Positions 57,462 to 64,000 of a stretch of 64,000 bases of DNA are shown here, piece by piece. The translations under genes were made by a program, and so were the position numbers. Source of the DNA: Vulcaniibacterium tengchongense (GTDB lineage: Bacteria > Pseudomonadota > Gammaproteobacteria > Xanthomonadales > Xanthomonadaceae). Positions within the stretch are counted from its first letter, which is position 1. The number at the start of each line of letters is the position of its first letter. The notes under the pieces were generated by a model, which worked only from the letters and a program-made list of their open reading frames with translations, had not been told where the DNA came from and searched no databases. The DNA is taken from the NCBI RefSeq assembly GCF_003814555.1, contig NZ_RKQN01000003.1:107611-171610 (forward strand). The letters run 5' to 3'.

Positions 57462-58505
57462 TCAGTGCGCGACCGCGAGCAGGCGCCGCGCGCGCGGCTC
57501 GGCCACCGCGAGCAGCAGCCGTTCCAGCGCGACCCAGGCGTCGCCGGCCTCGCGCCCCTTGGCCATGCGGTCCACGCGCCCGGCCTCGGCGACGAACGTT
57601 TCCCAGCGCGCTGCCTCGTGGCGCTGCAGCGCGCGCCGGTACATCGGCTGCTTGGAATCCCAGATCCGCTGCGCCTTGAATTCGCTCGCCAGGTTGCCGC
57701 CGCGCGCGGCCACCCGCGCCAGCGCCGCGGTGCGCTGCAGTTCCATCACCACCATGCCGAGCAGGCCCGGCACCGCCTCGCCCTCGGCGCGCAGGCCGGC
57801 GAGCATGCGCGAGACCTGCGCGCCCTGCCCGTTCATCGCCGCGTCGATGACGCGGAACACGTCGTAGCGCGCCGCATCGGCGACCAGCGCCTCCATCCGT
57901 TCGACGTCGAGCGTGCCACCGTCCGACAGCAGCGCCAGCTTGTCGATCTCCTGCGCCGCGGCGAGCAGGTTGCCTTCGACCCGGTCGGCGAGGCGCTGCA
58001 CCGCGTCGCGCCCGGCGCGCAGGCCGCGCGCGCGCAGGCGGCGCTCGATCCAGTCCGGCAGTTCGTGCGGCTTCACCGCCCAGGCGATCGCGACCTGGCC
58101 GACCCGGGCGACCGCCTCGCTCCATTTGCCGCCGTGCTGCTTGCTCCACTCGCCGGCGGTGATCAGCAAGGTCGCGTCCTGCGGCGGGTCGGCGCAGAAC
58201 TCGGCGATGACCTCGGCGCCGTCCTTGCCCGGCTTGCCCGAGGGCAGGCGCAGCTCGATCAGGCGGCGGCTGGCGAACAGGCTCGGCGCGCGGAAGCTGG
58301 CGGCCAGCGCGTTCCAGTCCGGCTCGCGCTGGTTGCCCTCGGCTTCGAACACCTCGCGCTCGGCGAAGCCCTGGCGGCGCGCGGCGGCGCGCACCGCATC
58401 GGCGGCCTCGAGCACGCGCAGCGGCTCGGGGCCGGCGATCAGATAGGCCGGACGCAGCGGTCCGGCGTCGAGCTGGGCGGCCAGCTGTTCCGGCTTCAGC
58501 TCCAT
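57462..58505 (-). CDS. holA: DNA polymerase III delta subunit
   Basis: 347 residues. Opens the beta clamp in the clamp loader. The N-terminus MELKPEQLAAQLDAGPLRPA and YLIAGPEPLRVLEAADAVR, the segment LLITAGEWSKQHGGKWSEAV and the C-terminal helices (LASEFKAQRIWDSKQPMYRR) match the family. It starts one base after the lptE stop, so lptE-holA-nadD is a tight operon, as in E. coli. Confidence 0.95.
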   Translation of the reverse strand: MELKPEQLAAQLDAGPLRPAYLIAGPEPLRVLEAADAVRAAARRQGFAEREVFEAEGNQREPDWNALAASFRAPSLFASRRLIELRLPSGKPGKDGAEVIAEFCADPPQDATLLITAGEWSKQHGGKWSEAVARVGQVAIAWAVKPHELPDWIERRLRARGLRAGRDAVQRLADRVEGNLLAAAQEIDKLALLSDGGTLDVERMEALVADAARYDVFRVIDAAMNGQGAQVSRMLAGLRAEGEAVPGLLGMVVMELQRTAALARVAARGGNLASEFKAQRIWDSKQPMYRRALQRHEAARWETFVAEAGRVDRMAKGREAGDAWVALERLLLAVAEPRARRLLAVAH

Positions 58506-58506
58506 G

Positions 58507-59109
58507 TCAGCGCGGCGCGCCCCCGCCCTCCGCCGGCGCGGCGGGCGCCCCGGCCGGTGCCGGCACGTCCGCGGCCGCCGCTCCGGCTTGGCCCTGCCGG
58601 CGCGCGACCGCGTCGATCCGGCGCAGCACCGAGGCGGCCATCTCGCGGCGCATCTCGCCCTGCAGGATCTCGCGCTCGCCTTCGGTGCCCAACGCCTGTA
58701 CCGGGTTGGACACGTAGTCGCGGCCGAGCTCGATGGTCTGCCGCGGCACCAGCACCGAGCCATCGCCTTTGCGCAGCTCGAACGTCACCGCGTAACGCAG
58801 CGTGTATTCCTGCGCGCGGCCGAGTTCGTCGAGGCTGATCGGCAAGTCGCCCCAGCGTTCGGCGAGGATGTCGAGCACGGCCGCATCGGCGGTGTCTTCG
58901 TTCGCCGGCACCGCGCCGGCGCGGGTCAGCGCCTGCGCCAGCGACGTGGCCAGCGGGCTGTAGCGGTCCACCGAGACGACGCGCACCGGCCCCAGGTCGG
59001 GCGGCAAGACCAGCGCCTCGCGCAGGCGGAAGCCGCAGGCGCACAGCAGCAGCGCCAGCGCGGCCGGCGCGAGGAGGCGGAACGAACGAGGGAACGAAAG
59101 GCGGGTCAT
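58507..59109 (-). CDS. lptE: LPS-assembly lipoprotein LptE
   Basis: 200 residues. Outer-membrane lipoprotein that plugs LptD in LPS export. The signal peptide ends in the lipobox region ALLLCACGF, with the second Cys as the likely lipidated residue. GFRLREALVLPPDLGPV and LDELGRAQEYTLRYAVTFEL match the family. An Ala/Pro-rich tail ([17 protein letters not shown]) ends the protein. It is first of lptE-holA-nadD; leuS, its usual upstream neighbour, is not here. Confidence 0.93.
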   Translation of the reverse strand: MTRLSFPRSFRLLAPAALALLLCACGFRLREALVLPPDLGPVRVVSVDRYSPLATSLAQALTRAGAVPANEDTADAAVLDILAERWGDLPISLDELGRAQEYTLRYAVTFELRKGDGSVLVPRQTIELGRDYVSNPVQALGTEGEREILQGEMRREMAASVLRRIDAVARRQGQAGAAAADVPAPAGAPAAPAEGGGAPR

Positions 59110-59273
59110 CCGCGCAGTCTGGACGAGCGCCCCGGCGGCATCAATAGCCGCCCGGCCATGCCCACGCGTCCGTGTTCAGGCGCCGGATGCGCGCGCCGCC
59201 CGCATGCGTACGTCCGCGAGCAGGGCCGAGCCCCGTGCGGCGCGACGATGCCAGCCCTCCGCGCCTCGCAGCG

Positions 59274-60659
59274 TCACCCCGCCGCCTCGAGCGCCTCGCC
59301 CAGCCGCTCCACCGCGATCACGTCCAGTTCCTTGAACGCCCCGCGCTTGGGCGCGTTGGCCTTGGGCACGATCGCACGCTTGAAGCCGTGCGTGGCCGCT
59401 TCCTTCAACCGCTCCTCGCCGTTCGGCACCGGGCGGATCTCGCCGGACAGGCCGACCTCGCCGAACGCCACGGTGTGCTCCGCGAGCGGCCGGTCGCGCA
59501 GCGACGACAGCACCGCCAGCAGCACCGGCAGGTCGGCCGCGGTCTCCTGCACGCGGATGCCGCCGACCACGTTCACGAACACGTCCTGGTCGCCGACGCC
59601 GACCCCGCCGTGGCGGTGCAGCACCGCCAGCAGCATCGCCAGGCGGTTGCCCTCCATGCCCACCGCGACCCGGCGCGGGTTCGACAGCGGCGAGGCGTCG
59701 ACCAGCGCCTGCACTTCGACCAGCAGCGGCCGCGTGCCCTCGCGGGTCACCATCACGCAGCTGCCCGGCTGCGGGCCGCGGCTGCCGGAAAGGAAGATCG
59801 CCGACGGATTGGCGACCTCGCGCAGGCCCTTGTCGCCCATCGCGAACACGCCGAGTTCGTTGACCGCGCCGAACCGGTTCTTGAACGCGCGCAGCACGCG
59901 GAAGCGGCTGCCGCTCTCGCCCTCGAAGTACAGCACCGCATCGACCATGTGCTCGAGCACGCGCGGGCCGGCGATACCGCCCTCCTTGGTGACGTGGCCG
60001 ACCAGGAACACCGCGGTGCCGGTCTCCTTGGCGTAGCGCACCAGCCGCGCCGCGCTCTCGCGCACCTGGCTCACCGAGCCGGGCGCGGCGCTCAGTTCCT
60101 CGGTCCACAGCGTCTGCACCGAATCGGCGACGATCAGCCCCGGGCGCATCTTCGCCGCGTGCTGCAGGATGTGCTCGACGCAGGTCTCCGCCAGCGCGTG
60201 CACGCCGTCCACCGCCAGGCCCAGGCGCGCGGCGCGTCCGGCCACCTGCGCCAGCGATTCCTCGCCGGTCACGTACAACCCCGGCAGGCGCGGCGCCATC
60301 AGGCTGACCGCCTGCAGCAGCAGGGTCGACTTGCCGATGCCCGGGTCGCCGCCGACCAGCACCACCGAGCCGTGCACCAGGCCGCCGCCGAGCACCCGGT
60401 CGAACTCGCCGATGCCGGTGCCGACGCGCGCCTCTTCGGCGTGGCGCACGTCCTTGAGCGCCGTCACCGTCGGCGCGTCCGCCTGCCCGGCCCAGCCGCT
60501 GCGACGGCTCGCGGCGACGCTGCCGCCCGCCTTCGCCGCCGGCTCGACCACGAACTCGCTCAGCGTGTTCCAGCCGCCGCATTCGCCGCACTGGCCCTGC
60601 CACTTGCTGAAGCTCGCCCCGCAGTCGGAGCAGACGTAGGCGGTCTTGGCTTTGCCCAT
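59274..60659 (-). CDS. radA: DNA repair protein RadA (Sms)
   Basis: 461 residues. A RecA-like ATPase with helicase activity that processes recombination intermediates. The N-terminal C4 zinc finger is CSDCG...CGECGG (residues 10-28). Walker A is GGDPGIGKSTLLLQAV. The RadA-specific motif FKNRFGAVNELGVFAM follows, then the Lon-like C-terminal domain (LAVLSSLRDRPLAEHTVAFG). It lies 164 bp upstream of lptE on the minus strand. Confidence 0.97.
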   Translation of the reverse strand: MGKAKTAYVCSDCGASFSKWQGQCGECGGWNTLSEFVVEPAAKAGGSVAASRRSGWAGQADAPTVTALKDVRHAEEARVGTGIGEFDRVLGGGLVHGSVVLVGGDPGIGKSTLLLQAVSLMAPRLPGLYVTGEESLAQVAGRAARLGLAVDGVHALAETCVEHILQHAAKMRPGLIVADSVQTLWTEELSAAPGSVSQVRESAARLVRYAKETGTAVFLVGHVTKEGGIAGPRVLEHMVDAVLYFEGESGSRFRVLRAFKNRFGAVNELGVFAMGDKGLREVANPSAIFLSGSRGPQPGSCVMVTREGTRPLLVEVQALVDASPLSNPRRVAVGMEGNRLAMLLAVLHRHGGVGVGDQDVFVNVVGGIRVQETAADLPVLLAVLSSLRDRPLAEHTVAFGEVGLSGEIRPVPNGEERLKEAATHGFKRAIVPKANAPKRGAFKELDVIAVERLGEALEAAG

Positions 60660-60797
60660 CGGACGCGGACACCGGAAACGGGCCCTGCAGGATACCGGAG
60701 CAGGTCGCAGGGGCCGAGACGCCGGCGACGCGCGCGGCGCCCGCCCACCGCTTCCGCGGCCGCCGGATCGGCGCCGCGGCGCCCGCGGCCGAACGGC

Positions 60798-61262
60798 TCA
60801 GGCGACGAAGTGCACGTCGAAGCGTTGCGGGATTTCCGCCAGCGTGTCCGCGTCCACTTCGCCGCGCATGATCCTGGGCAGCATCCGGAAGTACTCGAAC
60901 CGGTCGACGCCCGGCACCAGCGTGATCAGCACGTCCGCCGCGGCGCCGGGCGCGGCGGCGAAGGCGTGCTTCACGCCCGGCGGGACCACCGCGTAACCGC
61001 CCTTCTCGATCGTCACCGCCTGCCCCTCGATCGTCATCTCGAGCGCGCCGTCGAGGACGTAGAACGCCTCGCTCGAACGCTCGTGATAATGGGTCTTCGC
61101 ACCGGCGGCGCCGGGTTCCAGGCGCAGGCGGTTGGCGCCGAGCGCGCCGCAGCAGTCGCTGGCGTCGGCCAGCAGCCAGAGCCGGGTGCCGTGGCCGTCG
61201 ACGGTTTCGGCGGCCTGCGGCTGGATCACGAAAGCGGGCAATGGCGGCTTCGTTCGGGGCAT
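60798..61262 (-). CDS. Cupin-domain protein
   Basis: 154 residues with a single cupin barrel. Motif 1 THYHERSSEAFYVLDGALEM carries the metal-binding His/Glu set and motif 2 is VVPPGVKHAFAAAPG. This makes it a probable metalloprotein, either a small-molecule-binding regulator or an enzyme of unknown reaction. It lies alone, 138 bp after radA in position and read in the same direction. Confidence 0.85.
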   Translation of the reverse strand: MPRTKPPLPAFVIQPQAAETVDGHGTRLWLLADASDCCGALGANRLRLEPGAAGAKTHYHERSSEAFYVLDGALEMTIEGQAVTIEKGGYAVVPPGVKHAFAAAPGAAADVLITLVPGVDRFEYFRMLPRIMRGEVDADTLAEIPQRFDVHFVA

Positions 61263-61398
61263 CGTCGTGGTCTCGGGTGAGGTCCCGCGAGACTACCCAT
61301 CCCTCGATCCGCGACCAGCCGCGTGCACGGGACGATGCTTCCCGGCCAAGTCCGCGCATCGCTGCGTTGCGCCGGCCGCGCGCAACGCGGCGACCGGC

Positions 61399-61686
61399 TC
61401 ACGCCGCGCGGCGCAGGTAGAACTCCGGATAGCAGGCGCGCAGCTCCTGCTGCGGCCGGCCGAGCAGGCCGACCACGTCCTCCTGGGCGACGATGCTGTA
61501 GCCGCGCGCGTCGATGTCGGCGGCGATGCTGCGCCAGTCCAGGCGCGGCACGGCGTTGTCGCTGTCGAGCGACCAGCCGAAGTGCAGCTCGCCCAGGGCC
61601 GTGATCTCGTCCAACGGCAGCGTGCCACCGCGGGGCGCGACCAGGTAGCCCTCGTTGTCGCCGACCACGAACACGTTCACTTGCAT
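61399..61686 (-). CDS. Hypothetical protein, 95 residues
   Basis: Starts MQVNVFVVGDNEGYLVAPRG with AAGGGAG 7 bases before the ATG and ends FYLRRAA. The sequence is mixed alpha/beta, cytoplasmic, with WRSIAADIDARGYSIVAQED in the middle. I do not recognise a family. Upstream on the minus strand (61705-61750) are two T-runs flanking a small GGTGC/GCACC hairpin, possibly leader structure. It is the last chromosomal gene before the tRNA-Thr remnant. Confidence 0.7.
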   Translation of the reverse strand: MQVNVFVVGDNEGYLVAPRGGTLPLDEITALGELHFGWSLDSDNAVPRLDWRSIAADIDARGYSIVAQEDVVGLLGRPQQELRACYPEFYLRRAA

Positions 61687-61899
61687 AGCGCTCCCTTTGC
61701 CCCGCCTGCAAAAAACCGAGCGGCATGGTGCCGACCGCACCGATAAAAAACGGTGAAAGCGAGATTGCCGGACGATGAACCGGCGGCTTCGCACCGGCGG
61801 AGCCGCGTCGCTTCGACGGCGTGCGAGCGGCGAACGGACTCTCGGAACCGCTCGCTGGCGATTCGTCGCGCCCCGATGCCGGCGGCCGCGCGTCCGCCG

Positions 61900-61937
61900 C
61901 GCGGAAAGAACGAAGGCCCGCGAGCCGCGGGCCTTCG
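61900..61937 (-). terminator. Intrinsic terminator of the tRNA-Thr gene
   Basis: On the minus strand a perfect 12-bp stem (61937-61926 and 61922-61911, 3-nt loop) is followed by TTCTTTCC. It begins 9 bp after the CCA end of the tRNA remnant and shows that this is the original downstream flank of the tRNA gene. Confidence 0.8.
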
Positions 61938-61946
61938 GGGATGTCA

Positions 61947-61994
61947 TGGTGCCGGAAATAGGATTCGAACCTACGACCTACGCATTACGAATGC
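61947..61994 (-). pseudogene. 3' part of tRNA-Thr(CGT), integration site (attachment core)
   Basis: On the minus strand the sequence from the anticodon loop (TTCGTAA, anticodon CGT) through the 3' anticodon stem (TGCGT), the T arm (GTAGG TTCGAAT CCTAT) and the acceptor strand TTCCGGC-A-CCA is intact. Only three bases of the 5' anticodon stem match; beyond 61994 the D arm and 5' acceptor strand (expected GCCGGAA) are absent. This is the displaced 3' end left after an element integrated in the tRNA gene. The complete tRNA should lie at the far end of the element, right of the window. Confidence 0.85.
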
Positions 61995-62002
61995 CAGCCG
62001 GC

Positions 62003-62099
62003 CGGGTCTCATGGAATTTCGCCAGCTCTCTATTTAGCGGCTAAGTCATTGTTTTACGGTGCCTTTTTCGGCAATCGTCCCTATCCTCGGGTCTCATGG
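62003..62099. repeat. Pair of 12-bp direct repeats next to the attachment site
   Basis: CGGGTCTCATGG occurs at 62003-62014 and 62088-62099, 85 bp apart, between the tRNA remnant and the integrase start. Such paired direct repeats flank attachment cores of tyrosine-integrase elements as arm-type binding sites. The integrase here has an N-terminal arm-binding domain. Confidence 0.6.
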
Positions 62100-62158
62100 G
62101 GGTTAATTAAATACCCCCGGAGGTTTCACCCCCCACCTAACCCCGAGGAGGTTTACAG

Positions 62159-63376
62159 ATGGCTAGCATACGCCTGACCGCGACGGCGGTCGAAAAGCTG
62201 ACCCCGCCCGCTACCGGCCGCAAGGATGTCTATGATGCCGAAGTGCCCGGCCTAGTTCTTCGCATGTCGTCCTCCGGTGTCAAAAGCTGGAGCTTCACCT
62301 ACCGCGTCGAGGGCAAGCCCCGCCGCCTGACGCTGGGGGCCTTCCCCGGCGTGTCATTGAAACTGGCCCGCGACCGCGCCCGAGAAGCCCGCGCCGCAGT
62401 GCAACGGGGCGAGGACCCGGTAGAGGACAAGAAGACAGAGGAACGGGAGAAGCAGCTAAACGGCTTTGCCGCCTGCGCCCGCGACTATGTGGAGAAGTAC
62501 GCCAAGCGCCGCCAGCGGACATGGGCCGAGACTGAGCGGGTCATGGAGAAGCTGGCGATCCCCGCATGGGGCGACAAGCCGGTGAAGGAGATACGGCGGC
62601 GGGATGTGGTGGAGCTGCTGGACAAGGTAGCGGTGAAGACCCCGCACCAAGCGAACCGCCTCCGGGCCTACCTGTCGCGCATGTTCAAGTGGCTGATTGA
62701 ACGCGAGGTGCTGGAGGTCAGCCCGGTCATGGGTGTAGCCCCTCGCATCAAGCCCTATGCCCGTAGCCGCATCCTCTCCGATGCTGAACTGGTTGCCTTG
62801 TGGAAGGCTACCGAACGGCTGGGCGGCACCTTCGGCGCTTGCGTCCGTTACCTCATAACCACAGGGGTCCGCAGGGACGAAGCCTCCTGCCTCCGCTGGG
62901 ACGAGCTGGACGGGCCTTGGGCTGCAATGCCCGCCTCGCGCATGAAAGGTGGGCGGGACTTCCGCGCCCCGCTATCCTCTACGGCCGTCTCCATCGTGGA
63001 GGGGATGCCCCGCTTCGAGAAGTGCCCCTACGTCTTCACGACCAACGGTCGCAGCCCGATTTCCGGCTGGAGCAAGACCAAGGAGAAGCTGGATAAATAC
63101 ATGAGCGAGGAACTCGGGGAGCCGGTCGCCGACTGGCGGCTGCATGACCTCCGGCGCACCCTCGCTAGCGGTCTAGCCGGGCTGGGCGTCCGGTCCGAGA
63201 TCATCAAACGCGTGCTGGGCCATGCCGCCAACTCCAACGATGTGACGGCGGTTCATTACAACTGGCACTCCTACGATGCCGAGGCCATGGCCGCCGTGCA
63301 GGCATGGGCCGACCACCTCGCCCGCCTCATAGAGCCCGAAGCGGTCGATACCCGCGAACTTTCGATGGCCGTCTAA
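62159..63376 (+). CDS. Tyrosine site-specific integrase (P4/DUF4102 type)
   Basis: 405 residues. The N-terminal arm-binding DUF4102 domain (DVYDAEVPGLVLRMSSSGVK, KPRRLTLGAFPGVSLKLARD) is followed by a SAM-like core-binding domain (about residues 110-195) and the catalytic domain. Catalytic residues visible: R238 in TTGVRRDEA, H329 and R332 in HDLRRT, H355 in LGHAA and probable Y367 in HYNWHSY. AGGAGG is 7 bases before the ATG. A 6-bp hairpin GGGGGT/ACCCCC (62098-62118) lies in its leader. Lower GC content and location beside the tRNA remnant show it belongs to an integrated element. Confidence 0.95.
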   Translation: MASIRLTATAVEKLTPPATGRKDVYDAEVPGLVLRMSSSGVKSWSFTYRVEGKPRRLTLGAFPGVSLKLARDRAREARAAVQRGEDPVEDKKTEEREKQLNGFAACARDYVEKYAKRRQRTWAETERVMEKLAIPAWGDKPVKEIRRRDVVELLDKVAVKTPHQANRLRAYLSRMFKWLIEREVLEVSPVMGVAPRIKPYARSRILSDAELVALWKATERLGGTFGACVRYLITTGVRRDEASCLRWDELDGPWAAMPASRMKGGRDFRAPLSSTAVSIVEGMPRFEKCPYVFTTNGRSPISGWSKTKEKLDKYMSEELGEPVADWRLHDLRRTLASGLAGLGVRSEIIKRVLGHAANSNDVTAVHYNWHSYDAEAMAAVQAWADHLARLIEPEAVDTRELSMAV

Positions 63377-63402
63377 GCGACCAGATTTTATAATGGCAGG
63401 TT

Positions 63403-64000
63403 ATGAAGCAGGATTTTGACCTATTCGCTGAAGAAGCGAAAACACTCGCTGAGCAGCTTCCGAGCAACCCTCGGAACCGCTGCGAAATTGTCGTGGGCGA
63501 CGCTCGCAGAATCTTGCATGAGATGCCCGAAGGACATTTTGATTGCGTCGTGACGTCGCCGCCCTACTGGGGGCTGAGGGATTACGGGATCGACGGGCAG
63601 ATCGGAGCGGAAACAACCGTCGATGAGTATATAGCGGACCTCGTGCGCCTGTTCCGGGAGGTCCGGCGCACCCTCGCCGACGATGGCACCCTGTGGCTGA
63701 ACATTGGAGACAGCTACACCTCCGGGGGGCGGACTTGGCGGGACGCTGACGCGAAGAACAAGGGCCGGGCGATGGACTACCGCGCCCCGACACCCGAGGG
63801 CTTGAAGCCAAAAGACCTTATCGGCGTTCCTTGGCGGCTTGCGTTTGCTTTGCAGGCTGACGGCTGGTACTTGCGCACCGACATTATCTGGAACAAGCCC
63901 AACTGCCAACCCGAGAGCGTCAAGGATCGACCGACCCGCGCCCATGAGTATGTGTTCCTGTTTTCCAAGTCGGAGAAGTACTACTACGACTGGCAGGCAA
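63403..64000 (+). CDS. DNA methyltransferase (N4-cytosine/N6-adenine), 3' end cut by window edge
   Basis: At least 199 residues, still open at position 64000. Starts MKQDFDLFAEEAKTLAEQLP. Motif IV is VVTSPPYWGLRDYG (SPPY at residues 52-55). GTLWLNIGDSY, PKDLIGVPWRLAFALQADGW and YLRTDIIWNKPNCQPESVKD are typical of phage and island-borne N4/N6 methylases (PF01555). With the catalytic motif N-terminal, the AdoMet motif should be near the missing C-terminus (beta-class order). It lies 26 bp after the integrase; no restriction enzyme is visible, though one could follow beyond the edge. Confidence 0.9.
   Translation, partial: MKQDFDLFAEEAKTLAEQLPSNPRNRCEIVVGDARRILHEMPEGHFDCVVTSPPYWGLRDYGIDGQIGAETTVDEYIADLVRLFREVRRTLADDGTLWLNIGDSYTSGGRTWRDADAKNKGRAMDYRAPTPEGLKPKDLIGVPWRLAFALQADGWYLRTDIIWNKPNCQPESVKDRPTRAHEYVFLFSKSEKYYYDWQA

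Noticed and set aside
61947-62022. A complete tRNA-Thr gene
   Set aside because: The 5' acceptor strand, D arm and two pairs of the anticodon stem are missing beyond 61994.

Overview
The window is a very GC-rich chromosomal segment. Its gene order (dapD-glnD-map / rpsB-tsf / pyrH-frr-uppS-cdsA-dxr-rseP-bamA-lpxD-fabZ-lpxA-lpxB-rnhB-dnaE-accA-tilS, then xseB-ispA, and a tldD/pmbA, yhdP, rng, maf, rlmH, rsfS, nadD, holA, lptE block) is typical of the gammaproteobacterial family Xanthomonadaceae/Lysobacteraceae. The GC content, two TonB-dependent receptors and a secreted GH31 glycosidase suit a Lysobacter-like member, but the species cannot be named from this sequence alone.

Layout. Positions 1-4109 (minus) carry dapD (cut by the left edge), glnD and map, joined by ATGA overlaps. 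Positions 4162-6380 hold the rpsB-tsf transcription unit with promoter, long leader, intergenic hairpin and intrinsic terminator. Positions 6600-11640 (minus) are an accessory insert between tsf and pyrH: an ECF sigma factor, a FecR-type anti-sigma regulator and an STN-domain TonB receptor (a complete FecI/FecR/FecA-type surface-signalling set), followed by a roughly 340-nt stretch that looks like an unannotated CsrA/RsmA-sequestering small RNA. Positions 12033-25876 are the cell-envelope cluster: nucleotide and ribosome recycling (pyrH, frr), isoprenoid carrier synthesis (uppS, dxr), phospholipid precursor (cdsA), site-2 protease (rseP), outer-membrane assembly (bamA) and lipid A synthesis (lpxD, fabZ, lpxA, lpxB), then rnhB. 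A cation diffusion facilitator gene interrupts the usual pyrH-frr pair. dnaE, a GH31 gene, accA, an Old Yellow Enzyme and tilS follow. xseB and ispA overlap. The block from 38883 to 60659 is mostly on the minus strand. Its conserved genes (pmbA, tldD, yhdP, rng, maf, rlmH, rsfS, nadD, holA, lptE, radA) are interrupted by a SIMPL-domain secreted protein, a 59-residue small protein, a second TonB receptor and a PhoX-family Tat-exported protein.

At 61947-61994 lies the 3' part of a tRNA-Thr(CGT) gene with its own terminator but no 5' half. A tyrosine integrase starts 165 bp further on and is followed by a DNA methyltransferase cut by the right edge. Base composition drops there. This is the left end of an integrated element whose other end, expected to carry the restored tRNA-Thr, is outside the window.

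The most interesting signal is at 6603-6940 on the minus strand. Five copies of CAGGACG each place AGGAC in a hairpin loop, including the loop of a 10-bp perfect stem and the loop of the intrinsic terminator. An AGGGAT hexaloop and a UACG tetraloop hairpin lie upstream. This is the architecture of CsrB/RsmZ-type decoy RNAs for the translational regulator CsrA/RsmA.
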